From: RYN-428 sp035551995
GTDB lineage: Bacteria; Planctomycetota; Phycisphaerae; Tepidisphaerales; Tepidisphaeraceae
NCBI GenBank assembly: GCA_035551995.1
Contig: DASZME010000045.1
Span: 1 to 56,663, forward strand
DNA length: 56,663 bases
Direction: 5' to 3'
The translations under genes were made by a program, and so were the position numbers. Positions 7,915-16,204 of the stretch are shown here, piece by piece (within the stretch, counting starts at the first letter, position 1; every line of letters starts with the position of its first letter). The notes beneath the pieces were generated by a model. The model was not told the DNA's origin. It was given only the letters and a program-made list of their open reading frames with translations, and made no database searches.

Positions 7915-9807
7915 TCATTTAGCCGAATACCTCTGCATGGCCTTGGGAACGTACCACGGATTGGGCATCGAGAAGACGTAAATATAATTCAGCCCCAGCT
8001 TGGATCGTCGCACGTTTTCAATTCGCTTATCCATGAACCGCAGGCTCTTTCGGCTGCAAAGAAAGGTATACGGCTGATCTTCATGCAAGATCGCATGGGC
8101 CTCATGCCAAAGCGTCATGCGGGCCGGCTTGTCGACGGTGATCCTGGCCTTCTCCACAACCGCGTCCAGCTTCGGATCGGAGTATGACATGAAATTATCC
8201 CCCTGATCCGCGATCTGGCTGGAATCGAATTCCTGATACAGATCGCTCTCGGGCGTTCCGCCCCACCCAAGCGCAATCGCGTCGAAATCCCGCTGATCCA
8301 GCTTCTTTTGAAGCACCGGCCAGTCGACCGGATCCTGCTCCAGCGTAACGCCCGCCTTGGCGTACGTGTCTTTCAGCAACAAGACCACGCGCTCAAACGT
8401 GGCGTTGTTGGCGCCGTAAGTCAGGCGAAACTTGAAGGGTTCTCCCCTGTCGTTTTTCAAAACGCCCGAGCCGTCGCGGTCCTTAAATCCCACCTCTTCC
8501 AGCAGCGCCTTGGCAGCCGCCACGTCGTAGGGCCAGAGCTTGATCGACGGGTCGGCCTGTTGCGAACTGGCGGCGAAGGGCCCGCTGGTGGGCGTCGCAT
8601 AATCAAGATAAACGTCATGACAAATACGCTGTCGATCAGTCAGCATCGTCATCGCGCGGCGAACGCGCTTGTCGGTGAAGAGCGTATCCTTGCCGGCCCG
8701 TTTTTCATTCCAGGCGATGTAGAAGTAGCCGGTCATCGGGCTGTCATATTCGTAATGATTGGCGTGCTTGGCGGTATTGGGGTCGGCCAGCAGCCGTTTG
8801 TATTGCTCGGGCTGGGTGGCGAATACGTCCAGTTCGCCGTTGTCGAACATCGTCTCTTCGGCCGCTTCCTCTTCGACCTCAAGATATACGCACCGATCGA
8901 TCGGCGGCGCGACGCCCCAGTACAATTCATTGCGAACCAGCTCGATTTTCTTGCCCGGCCGCCAGCTTTGCGGGTCGGGCGTTCGATAGGGGCCGGTGCC
9001 GAGGATTAAACCCGGATTGGTATTGATCTCCTCTTCCTTGAATTGCGACATGAATTCCCTTGAAACGATGTTCAGCGTTCCGCATAAATCCAGGCTTTGG
9101 AAATACGTTTTTTTCATCGTGAAAACTATCGTGTCTTCGTCTTTCTTTTGAACGCTCTTGATATTTTCCAGATAGCCGCGAATGCGGGGACAGTTGATCT
9201 TCGGGTTGTTGAGGAATTCGTAGGAATAGACGACATCGTCGGCGGTCAGCGGCGTTCCGTCGCTGAACAACACGCCCCTGCGAAGGAGAAAAGTCAGGAC
9301 CATTCCGTCGGCGCTCACGTTCCAGTCGCGGGCCAGCTGCGGACGATATTCGAGCGTGTCAGGATCCTGGTAGATCAGCGAGTCCAGCACGCGAGCCTGT
9401 ATCCAGGCCGAATAAAGGTCACTAGCGACGGGATACGTGAGCGTTTTAAGCTTGGTTCCGAGATTATCGATCAGCCAATCGCCGCGGGCGAAATCCGGCT
9501 GTTTTTCGGCTTCCTTGATGTTGGCGAACGGGTCGCCGTGCGGATACTCCTCGGCGGGGTTGGTCGTGGAGTGGGCGGGACGAAGCGTGGCCGGCCCGGC
9601 ATCGTTCAGCATGCGTTCGATGGCCGAAAGGCGCCGATTGATTTCTTCGCCGCCTCCGGCGCCGTTGCCGCCGGAATTGTTCTGGCGAATATCTTTGAGG
9701 GCGACGAACACGCGATCGAGTTGGACCATCCCAAGCCAGACGACGACAATCAGAAGAATGACCAGCGTCGCGAGAACGAGATCCTTGAAGCCGAATCGGT
9801 TTTCCAT
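7915..9807 (-). CDS. Membrane-anchored peptide-binding protein of ABC importer (SBP family 5)
   Basis: A 630-residue solute-binding protein of the family-5 (DppA/OppA) type, shown by 'WNVSADGMVLTFLLRRGVLFSDG', 'LTADDVVYSYEFL' and the closing 'YTFLCSRKSLRFMDKRI'. Instead of a cleaved signal peptide or lipobox it has a membrane helix at about residues 10-28, then a Gly/Asn-rich linker and a short predicted coiled segment ('INRRLSAIERML'), so it is probably tethered to the inner membrane. The start at 9807 is chosen because GGAG lies four bases upstream of that ATG; the longer frame from 9864 lacks a binding site and would push the helix inward. It is the first gene of the importer operon, 116 bp after the RraA-like gene. 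Confidence 0.88.
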   Translation of the reverse strand: MENRFGFKDLVLATLVILLIVVVWLGMVQLDRVFVALKDIRQNNSGGNGAGGGEEINRRLSAIERMLNDAGPATLRPAHSTTNPAEEYPHGDPFANIKEAEKQPDFARGDWLIDNLGTKLKTLTYPVASDLYSAWIQARVLDSLIYQDPDTLEYRPQLARDWNVSADGMVLTFLLRRGVLFSDGTPLTADDVVYSYEFLNNPKINCPRIRGYLENIKSVQKKDEDTIVFTMKKTYFQSLDLCGTLNIVSREFMSQFKEEEINTNPGLILGTGPYRTPDPQSWRPGKKIELVRNELYWGVAPPIDRCVYLEVEEEAAEETMFDNGELDVFATQPEQYKRLLADPNTAKHANHYEYDSPMTGYFYIAWNEKRAGKDTLFTDKRVRRAMTMLTDRQRICHDVYLDYATPTSGPFAASSQQADPSIKLWPYDVAAAKALLEEVGFKDRDGSGVLKNDRGEPFKFRLTYGANNATFERVVLLLKDTYAKAGVTLEQDPVDWPVLQKKLDQRDFDAIALGWGGTPESDLYQEFDSSQIADQGDNFMSYSDPKLDAVVEKARITVDKPARMTLWHEAHAILHEDQPYTFLCSRKSLRFMDKRIENVRRSKLGLNYIYVFSMPNPWYVPKAMQRYSAK

Positions 9808-9923
9808 AGCACTCCGGGACATTACGTCTGCGCTTCGCGAGGCCGGCGGCGCGTTGGCCGGCAAAGATGAAGGTATCGTAGCGACTTCCGTTAAGACGTC
9901 TAATGGCGCAAATACTTAACGCG

Positions 9924-10592
9924 TCAGAGCATTCCATACTTCTCGAACGCGGCGACCGCTTTCATTCCGGCGCGAATGTCGTCGCGGATGGCGTTCTCGG
10001 CGTGCGCTTTTTCCCATGCCTTGGCCATCGCCTCGCGCTCGATCTTTTTTGGAACGACCACGATGCCGTCGGCATCCGCGATCACCAGATCGCCGGGCGA
10101 AAACATCACGCCGCCGATTTCCACGGGAACGTCCACGTCGATCACGCGCTGGCGATGCAGGCTGTCATAAATGCATCGGCCGCGGGCGAAGACGGGAAAT
10201 TTCATCGCTGTTGTCTTGGCCACGTCGCGCACGGCGCCGTCGACGATCACGCCGGCGCATTTGCGGTTCATGGCGGCCGTCGAAAGCAATTCGCCCCACA
10301 CGCCGGACCGCATCGACCCTCCCGCCGCCGCGATCAAGACGTCGTCGGGCTCGCAGTCATCGACCGCCTTCAATTCCAGCTCATACGGCCGCGGATCGAC
10401 GTGGTGCATCTCGGCCCACAGTGTCGTTTTGCATCGGCCTACAAGCATATTACACCCCGTCTGAGCCGTCAGTGGCGCCGCCGGCGACTGGTTGCGAAAT
10501 CCCAGCGAATCCAGCACGTCGCACACCACCGCGGCATACAAGTTTTCGCGGATCATCGCCAGGGTGATTTCCTTCGATTGTTCCACTTTCAT
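9924..10592 (-). CDS. RraA-like / HMG aldolase-like protein
   Basis: A 222-residue protein of the RraA / 4-hydroxy-4-methyl-2-oxoglutarate aldolase superfamily. The family's site is visible as G100-E101-L102 followed about 20 residues later by R122-D123 in 'GVIVDGAVRD', and the fold's closing 'PGDLVIADADGIVVVP' is intact. Members are either class II pyruvate aldolases that use a divalent metal, or regulators of RNase E. The neighbouring solute importer and divergent M81 peptidase favour a catabolic role. It is same-strand with the importer, 116 bp upstream of the binding protein, and may share its transcript. The ATG is preceded by 'AGGCCTGAATG', a weak ribosome site. Confidence 0.85.
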   Translation of the reverse strand: MKVEQSKEITLAMIRENLYAAVVCDVLDSLGFRNQSPAAPLTAQTGCNMLVGRCKTTLWAEMHHVDPRPYELELKAVDDCEPDDVLIAAAGGSMRSGVWGELLSTAAMNRKCAGVIVDGAVRDVAKTTAMKFPVFARGRCIYDSLHRQRVIDVDVPVEIGGVMFSPGDLVIADADGIVVVPKKIEREAMAKAWEKAHAENAIRDDIRAGMKAVAAFEKYGML

Positions 10593-10672
10593 TCAGGCCT
10601 CCTTTCGATCGACTCGATACGCCGCCCATTGAATAGGGATCATCTTTCCCATCCCGACGGGATGCAGCCACT

Positions 10673-10852
10673 AGCCGGCGGTTGAGCGCAGCGACACCCC
10701 CGGAGGTCGATCGATAATTACATCGACCCCAAAGGGGTCGCAGCGATCGTCTCTTGGAGAACCGCTGCGATCCTTGCGCCTGCCGCGACCCCTTCGGGGT
10801 CGATTGGTCTCCGCAACGATACCGGTGGCGTCGCTGCGCTTAGCCACCGGCT
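10673..10852. repeat. 180-bp imperfect palindromic element
   Basis: The outer arms 10673-10695 and 10830-10852 are inverted copies with about three mismatches in 23 bases. Inside lie two short hairpins of almost identical sequence, both built from cgacccc and ggggtcg (around 10732-10742 and 10785-10803), which also pair with each other. A further small palindrome (atcccg-a-cgggat) lies at 10651-10663. No open frame or transposase is present. It fills most of the 380-bp gap between the divergent RraA-like and M81 genes. It looks like a REP- or MITE-like extragenic element; a role as a divergent terminator or insulator is also possible. Confidence 0.75.
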
Positions 10853-10972
10853 AATCGCTCAAACCCCTCCGGATTTATGCAAACGGAATTCGATTCCCGT
10901 TCAACGCGGCAGTGCACTAAAGTATCCGACGCGCGAGGCCGCTGTAAACAATCGTGACCTGGAGACCAAGCC

Positions 10973-12478
10973 ATGCGGGTCGGCATCATCAGCTTGTATC
11001 ACGAGTCCAACACTTTTAATCCGCGTCCGACAACGCTGGACGATTTTAAGGCCCAGCGTTTTCTCGTCGGCGCCGCCGCCCGTTCGCAGGACGGCTGGGG
11101 AAACCATGAGGTGGCCGGATTCATTGAAGGTCTCGCGCGGGAGCGGATCGAAGCGATTCCCCTCTTTGCGGCCTGGGCACTACCCGGCGGCGTTATCGCC
11201 GGCGACGAATTTACGATCCTGACGCAGGAGATGGAAAGGGCCTTGATCGACGCCGGTCCTCTGGACGGAGTGCTGGTCGCGCCGCACGGGGCGGCGGTGA
11301 GTGAATCGGCGGCGGACGCCGACGACCAGTGGCTGCGCATGGTCCGGGCGCGGACGGGAGATCATCTGCCGATCGTCGGAACGATCGATCCGCACGCCAA
11401 TCTTTCGGCTCTGATGATCGAGATGACCGATGCGCTGACCGCTTATCGAACCAATCCGCATCTTGATCAGCGGCAGCGCGGCGTCGAGGCCGCCACCCTT
11501 ATTGCGCGAACGCTGCGCGGCGAGATCATTCCAACGCAGGCGGCGATGTTGACGCCTTTAATCATCAACATCGAACGGCAGCGTTGCGATCAGTCTCCGT
11601 GTCTGGACCTTCAGAAGGCCGCTCGTGAAATCGGCGGGCGAGGCGGGATGCTGTCGAGCAGCGTGGTGCTTGGTTTTCCATACGCCGACGTTGCGGAAAT
11701 GGGCGCCGCGGCCATTGCCGTCGCCGATGGTGACGCCGCGCTCGCCGACCGCGCCGCCGGGGAACTGGGCGGCGCGATCTGGAAACATCGCCACGATTTG
11801 AAGGGCCAACTTCTCGACCCGATCGCCGCGCTCCAGCGCGCTCGATCCCTTCCCGGCCCGGTTTGTCTGCTCGACATGGGCGACAACGTCGGCGGCGGAT
11901 CGCCCGGCGACGGAACTGGGCTCGCCCATCTCCTCAACCGGCCCGACATCGGAAAATCCTTCGTCAGCCTATACGATCCTGCATCGGCCGACATGGCGAT
12001 AAAGGCGGGCGTCGGCGCCACGCTCATGCTGGACATGGGCGGAAATTCAGGTCCTCCTTATGGTCCTGCGCTTTGCGATCGCGTGACGGTAACGCACGTT
12101 TCCGCCGGCGTCTTTACCGATCTGCGTCCGCGTCACGGCGGGATTACCCATTACGACATCGGCCCCCTGGCCGTGGCGATGACCGGGCACGGCCTGAGCG
12201 TGATGCTGACCACCCGCCGGACCTTTCCCGTGAGTCTCGTGCAACTTACTTCGTGCGGACTTGATCCGTCGAAATTTCGATACATCGTCGCAAAGGGAGT
12301 TCACGCCCCGGTAACGGCGTATGAGGAAGTGTGCAAGAGTTTCATTCGGGTTAATACGCCCGGCATTACGTCCGCGGACCTCGATAGCTTCGACTACGTT
12401 CATCGACGGCGCCCGCTGTTTCCGCTGGAAGATGAGACAAAGATTGAAACGCGAATCGTCCGCGGGCATCTGCTTTAA
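10973..12478 (+). CDS. M81 family metallopeptidase (MlrC-like)
   Basis: A 501-residue protein of the M81/MlrC family, named after microcystinase C, which cleaves linearised microcystin products. The N-terminal DUF1485-type domain begins 'MRVGIISLYHESNTF'. The expected zinc ligands are visible as D139 and H141 in 'GTIDPHAN' and H163 in 'RTNPHLDQ'. The C-terminal MlrC domain has 'DMGDNVGGGSPGDG'. No signal peptide, so cytosolic. The start has GGAG nine bases upstream. It is divergent from an RraA-like gene and a peptide-type ABC importer; such importers often accompany M81 genes, so it may hydrolyse an imported peptide-like compound. The true substrate is unknown. Confidence 0.88.
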   Translation: MRVGIISLYHESNTFNPRPTTLDDFKAQRFLVGAAARSQDGWGNHEVAGFIEGLARERIEAIPLFAAWALPGGVIAGDEFTILTQEMERALIDAGPLDGVLVAPHGAAVSESAADADDQWLRMVRARTGDHLPIVGTIDPHANLSALMIEMTDALTAYRTNPHLDQRQRGVEAATLIARTLRGEIIPTQAAMLTPLIINIERQRCDQSPCLDLQKAAREIGGRGGMLSSSVVLGFPYADVAEMGAAAIAVADGDAALADRAAGELGGAIWKHRHDLKGQLLDPIAALQRARSLPGPVCLLDMGDNVGGGSPGDGTGLAHLLNRPDIGKSFVSLYDPASADMAIKAGVGATLMLDMGGNSGPPYGPALCDRVTVTHVSAGVFTDLRPRHGGITHYDIGPLAVAMTGHGLSVMLTTRRTFPVSLVQLTSCGLDPSKFRYIVAKGVHAPVTAYEEVCKSFIRVNTPGITSADLDSFDYVHRRRPLFPLEDETKIETRIVRGHLL

Positions 12479-12504
12479 CGAGACTATTTTACGAATTAAT
12501 CGCA

Positions 12505-12590
12505 GCGTCTTTTTCGTTTAGCGGCCCCGCTTGCGAGGCGTGTTTCCGCGAGCCAAGCTCGCCATAGCAATGTCAGAATTGCTCGATACG
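12505..12590 (-). repeat. Dispersed repeat, copy A (degenerate)
   Basis: The most diverged of five copies of a dispersed intergenic repeat, in minus orientation. The core 'tttagcggccccgcttgcg' is nearly identical to copy D at 36.3 kb; flanks match with gaps. It lies in the 276-bp gap between the M81 and DsbA-like genes, which otherwise holds nothing recognised. Confidence 0.6.
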
Positions 12591-12754
12591 AGGAAAACCA
12601 GGCGGAGCCGCAGTTTCCTCACAGGTATTTACCCGGAAAACACGATGGAATTCGCCCGGATGATCCCCTATTCTTGCGAGAGAAACGAAGCTCAAATGAT
12701 GGCGAAGCACGTTGAGCGAAGGGTTCGCGATCGCGTTGGAATTAAGGAATATCG

Positions 12755-13306
12755 ATGAGCGATTCGAATGCACCGCAGTTGTTGACCCTTCCTGTTTCGG
12801 AGACCGATCACATTCGCGGTCGCCCCGAGGCGCCGCTGACGTTGTTGGAGTACGGCGATTACGAGTGCGACTACTGCGGGCGCCTGTATCCGATTGTCCG
12901 AAAATTGCGGGAGCATTTCGGAGACAGGTTGCGTTTTGTTTTCAGGAATTTCCCCGTCGCCAACATTCATCCGCACGCGTCGGTCGCCGCCCAGGCGGCC
13001 GAATCGGCCGGGATGCAGGGAAAGTTCTGGGAGATGCACGATCTGCTCTACGAGCATCAGGCCGAGCTGGCCGCGGCCGACCTTACGCATTACGCGCTGA
13101 AAATCGGGCTTGAGCCGTATCATTTTCAATCCGATCTTTCGTCGGAGCGCTTCGCGAGGCGCGTCGCGGCGGATCACCGGAGCGGGCTCGCCAGCGGCGT
13201 GACGCGCACGCCGACGTTTTTCATCAACGGGATTCGCTTCGACGGTAAACGTGAATTCGGCGAGCTGGCCGCCGCTATTGAAAACGTGGAGCAGACCCGG
13301 TCATGA
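12755..13306 (+). CDS. DsbA-family thioredoxin-fold oxidoreductase
   Basis: A 183-residue protein with a thioredoxin-fold DsbA domain. The redox motif is C38-D-Y-C41 at the start of the first helix, and the cis-Pro loop is 'RTPTFFING' near residue 150, followed by the usual closing strand. It has no signal peptide or membrane segment, so it is likely cytosolic, unlike classical periplasmic DsbA. The ATG has AAGGA seven bases upstream. Its stop overlaps the acetate kinase start by 4 bp (ATGA), so the two are translationally coupled. Similar proteins are annotated as FrnE-like or NhaA-fused DsbA domains. Confidence 0.9.
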   Translation: MSDSNAPQLLTLPVSETDHIRGRPEAPLTLLEYGDYECDYCGRLYPIVRKLREHFGDRLRFVFRNFPVANIHPHASVAAQAAESAGMQGKFWEMHDLLYEHQAELAAADLTHYALKIGLEPYHFQSDLSSERFARRVAADHRSGLASGVTRTPTFFINGIRFDGKREFGELAAAIENVEQTRS

Positions 13307-14517
13307 GCGTGGGCGTGACCATCAACGGCGGTTCGTCGAGCATCAAGTTCGCGGCGTTCGAACACGGCGATCCGCCCAAACGAACGTTGAGCGGGCAGAT
13401 TGAGCGGATCGGCACGCCCGGGACCGCGCTGACGGCGACATCGCCGGGTTCTCGATCGCCGATTCACCAGCCCATCGACGCGTCGGACCATCGCCACGCC
13501 GCCGATCGGTTGATCGATTGGATTCTCCAGCGGATCGATCGTCGGTCCATTCACGGCGTTGGGCACCGCGTCGTTCATGGCGGCGTGCATCTGGTCGATC
13601 ACCAATTGGTGACCGGGGAATTAATCGCCGAGCTAAAGCGCACGCAGCCATTGGATCTGGCGCATTTGCCGCGGGAAATCGCGTTGATCGAAGCGTTTCA
13701 TGAGCGATTTCCCGATCTGCCGCAGGTGGCGTGTTTCGACACGGCATTTCACCGGGACATGCCGCGGGTGGCCCGGTTGCTGCCGATCCCGCGCAAGTAC
13801 GACGAAGCGGGTTTGCGGCGGTTTGGATTTCATGGTCTCTCGTACGCCTACCTGATGGAAGAACTTGGACGTGTCGGCGGGAAAAAAGAAGCCAACGGAA
13901 AAGTCATTCTCGCCCACCTCGGATCGGGCGCCAGCATGGCCGGCGTGCATGGCGGGAAACCGATCGACACCACGATGGCCTTTACCCCGCTGGCGGGTTT
14001 GGTCATGGGGACCCGGCCCGGCGATCTTGATCCGGGATTGCTCGTTTATCTGATGCGCGTCGAAAAAATGGCGCCCGAGCGCATGGATGATTTCCTCAGC
14101 CATGAGTGCGGCCTGATCGGCATATCGCGGACAAGCTCCGACATGCGCGATTTGTCCTCCCGGCGGGATACCGACGTTCGAGCCGCCGAGGCGGTGGATC
14201 TGTTTTGCTACCGCGCGCGGCAATGGATCGGGGCGCTGGCCGCGGCCATGAACGGAGTGAACACGCTCGTTTTTTCCGGCGGGATCGGCGAGCACGCGAC
14301 GGATATCCGCTCAAGCATCTGCGCGGACATGGATTTTCTGGGGATTCGAATCGACCAGGAGCGAAACGAAACTGTCGGCCAGTCCGATCGATCCAAAACA
14401 GGCGCCGATGCGGACGCGACGCGCATTTCTTCGGATCATTCGCCGGTGTGCGTGCGGGTGATCGCGACGGATGAAGAAGTGATGATCGCCAAATCAATTT
14501 TTTCGCTGGTCAAATAG
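13303..14517 (+). CDS. ackA: Acetate kinase
   Basis: A 404-residue enzyme that interconverts acetate + ATP and acetyl phosphate + ADP. Family signatures are all visible: 'NGGSSSIKF' at the N-terminus (usual form NAGSSSLK), 'GHRVVHGG', 'FDTAFHRDMP' with the catalytic Asp, 'RRFGFHGLSY', the phosphate-binding 'AHLGSGASM', 'GLVMGTRPGDLDPG' and the adenosine loop 'FSGGIGEHA'. No phosphotransacetylase gene is next to it, which is the usual partner. It is coupled to the DsbA-like gene by a 4-bp overlap. It ends 43 bp from the convergent tilS. Confidence 0.95.
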   Translation: MSVGVTINGGSSSIKFAAFEHGDPPKRTLSGQIERIGTPGTALTATSPGSRSPIHQPIDASDHRHAADRLIDWILQRIDRRSIHGVGHRVVHGGVHLVDHQLVTGELIAELKRTQPLDLAHLPREIALIEAFHERFPDLPQVACFDTAFHRDMPRVARLLPIPRKYDEAGLRRFGFHGLSYAYLMEELGRVGGKKEANGKVILAHLGSGASMAGVHGGKPIDTTMAFTPLAGLVMGTRPGDLDPGLLVYLMRVEKMAPERMDDFLSHECGLIGISRTSSDMRDLSSRRDTDVRAAEAVDLFCYRARQWIGALAAAMNGVNTLVFSGGIGEHATDIRSSICADMDFLGIRIDQERNETVGQSDRSKTGADADATRISSDHSPVCVRVIATDEEVMIAKSIFSLVK

Positions 14518-14559
14518 TTTCGGGAATGGCGGATGAACGGCCGCCACCGGACGTTGAAA

Positions 14560-15489
14560 CTATTCGTTATGCGGGCAGGCTCGGATAATTCCCCTGGTTC
14601 GCCGCACCAAAATACCGCCGGGAAAATTTCCGGCTTTGATTCCCGCGTCGCCGGCCATGGATATGAGTCGCGCGACGACCGGGGGCGCGATTTGATCGGG
14701 TGGGACATTGCGATCGATCAGCCATCGCCGGGCCGACTCGCCGGCAAGCGGCGACGGAAGATCGGCAAGCTGACGCGATTGAAATTCCGCCGCCAGCGTC
14801 GGCGCGGCGCGTCGCGCCCACGCGCGCAGTTCCCGGCAGGCGTCGCCGAGGACCACCGATTCGGCGGCTGTTTCCGGATGGACGGCCAGAGCGGCGCGCA
14901 GCCGATTGCGAAAATATCGGTCGCTTCGGTTGCTGGCGTCTTCGCGCCACGCCTGGTCGACGGCGCGGAGAAATTTCCGCAGTTCCTCCCGGCGCCGATT
15001 GAGCAGCGGGCGCAGGATTCGTAAGCCGTCGATTTCGATCAGCGCCTGCATCGCCGCCAGGCCCATCGGACCCGATCCGCGCAGCAGGCGATGAAGCACG
15101 GTTTCGGCCTGATCGTCGGCGTGGTGGGCAAGGACAACGCCGGACAACGCGTGCTCGGTGACCGTTCGTTTAAAGAGGGCCAGCCGAAGCGAGCGATAGC
15201 GCGAGGAAGGATTTGCCGGGAGGTTTTCGATTGTCTTTTCGATATCGCCGCGCAGCGCCACGGTCACGGGAAGGTCAAGTTGGCCGGCCAGGTCTCGGAC
15301 AAAATCGGCGTCTGCGGCGCTATCGGCGCCTCGTGTCTGATGATCCAGATGAACGACGTGCAGCGTGATATCGGATCGCTGATGCAATAAGCGAAGCAGC
15401 GCCACGCTGTCCGCGCCGCCGCTGACCCCGACAGCCCAGCGGCCGGCGGGAACGCGGGCGATGGCGAAGTTGAGCGCGGCTGCGGTCAC
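14560..15489 (-). CDS. tilS: tRNA(Ile)-lysidine synthase
   Basis: A 309-residue enzyme that changes C34 of the CAU-anticodon tRNA-Ile to lysidine, allowing it to read AUA. The N-type ATP pyrophosphatase P-loop is 'SGGADS' at residues 23-28, followed by 'VVHLDHQTRG' and 'LAHHADDQAET', all hallmark TilS motifs. The protein stops soon after the catalytic and middle helical domains and lacks the extra C-terminal domain of the long forms. The start is a GTG: an in-frame stop lies four codons upstream and no ATG precedes the P-loop. It is divergent from the secreted-protein gene by 66 bp. Confidence 0.92.
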   Translation of the reverse strand: MTAAALNFAIARVPAGRWAVGVSGGADSVALLRLLHQRSDITLHVVHLDHQTRGADSAADADFVRDLAGQLDLPVTVALRGDIEKTIENLPANPSSRYRSLRLALFKRTVTEHALSGVVLAHHADDQAETVLHRLLRGSGPMGLAAMQALIEIDGLRILRPLLNRRREELRKFLRAVDQAWREDASNRSDRYFRNRLRAALAVHPETAAESVVLGDACRELRAWARRAAPTLAAEFQSRQLADLPSPLAGESARRWLIDRNVPPDQIAPPVVARLISMAGDAGIKAGNFPGGILVRRTRGIIRACPHNE

Positions 15490-15555
15490 GATGGTATATT
15501 AATCGGCCGGCGCTGCATTTGACCGCTGGCAAGTTGCTCTAAGAGAGGCGCGAAC

Positions 15556-16194
15556 ATGCTTAGATTCCTCGTGATTTCGCTGTTATTGTCCGTAGCCGCG
15601 TTCGCCGCCGGACCGTCCACCCGGCCGACGACCCGGCCTTCTTCCGATTCGGACGTGGATTGGTTGCTGGGCCAGGCCAAGCGCCCGACCGGATCCAAAC
15701 AACCCGATACCCCCGCATCACAGCCTTCCCCCTTCGCCCCGGCCAAAGATCCCGACGTGCGCGACGGAACCGTTTCCCTTAGCAACGGCGAAAAAATTCA
15801 TGGCCATCTTTCCCACACCCGCGAGAAACCCGTCCGCGTCTGGATCGAATCTCAAAAGGAATACCGCGACATTCCCTTCAAACTGATCGCTCGCTTTACC
15901 GCGGTCGCCACCAGCGAATACGACGAAAAGGAATGGCATTTCAAGGAAAGCGGCAGCGATATCAAGGAATTCACCGGCAAATCCTATCCCGTGCGCGAGA
16001 TGTCCTACACCCTTACCCTCGTCAACGGCCAAACCGTTACCGGCGGCGTCGTCGAGCCGATCTACCTGGAACGCAAGGAAGGCCCTTACACGTTTTCGCT
16101 TCTCAAACGGGACAAGGGGAACGTCGGGCAAACGCTCAAGCAACTGGTCTATGTCGTGCGGATCGATTTCGACGACGCGAAGCCGACGAAATAA
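15556..16194 (+). CDS. Secreted protein of unknown function
   Basis: A 212-residue protein with a clear Sec signal peptide (hydrophobic core 'FLVISLLLSVAAFAA', cleavage about residue 18). A Thr/Arg/Pro-rich linker ('STRPTTRPSSD') of a kind common in planctomycete secreted proteins follows. The C-terminal 110 residues alternate beta-type strands ('VSLSNGEKIHGHL', 'YTLTLVNGQTVTGGVV') and may fold as a small SH3/Sm-like barrel, since the pattern 'x-NGx-x-x-G' repeats twice. No enzyme motif is seen. GAGAGG lies seven bases before the ATG. Convergent with the GH16 gene, only 10 bp away. Confidence 0.8.
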   Translation: MLRFLVISLLLSVAAFAAGPSTRPTTRPSSDSDVDWLLGQAKRPTGSKQPDTPASQPSPFAPAKDPDVRDGTVSLSNGEKIHGHLSHTREKPVRVWIESQKEYRDIPFKLIARFTAVATSEYDEKEWHFKESGSDIKEFTGKSYPVREMSYTLTLVNGQTVTGGVVEPIYLERKEGPYTFSLLKRDKGNVGQTLKQLVYVVRIDFDDAKPTK

Positions 16195-16204
16195 AAAAAG
16201 CGAC

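Noticed and set aside
12531..12758. A 75-residue open frame upstream of the DsbA-like gene
   Set aside because: It crosses the degenerate repeat copy A and overlaps the DsbA start; composition is Arg-rich as in shadow frames.
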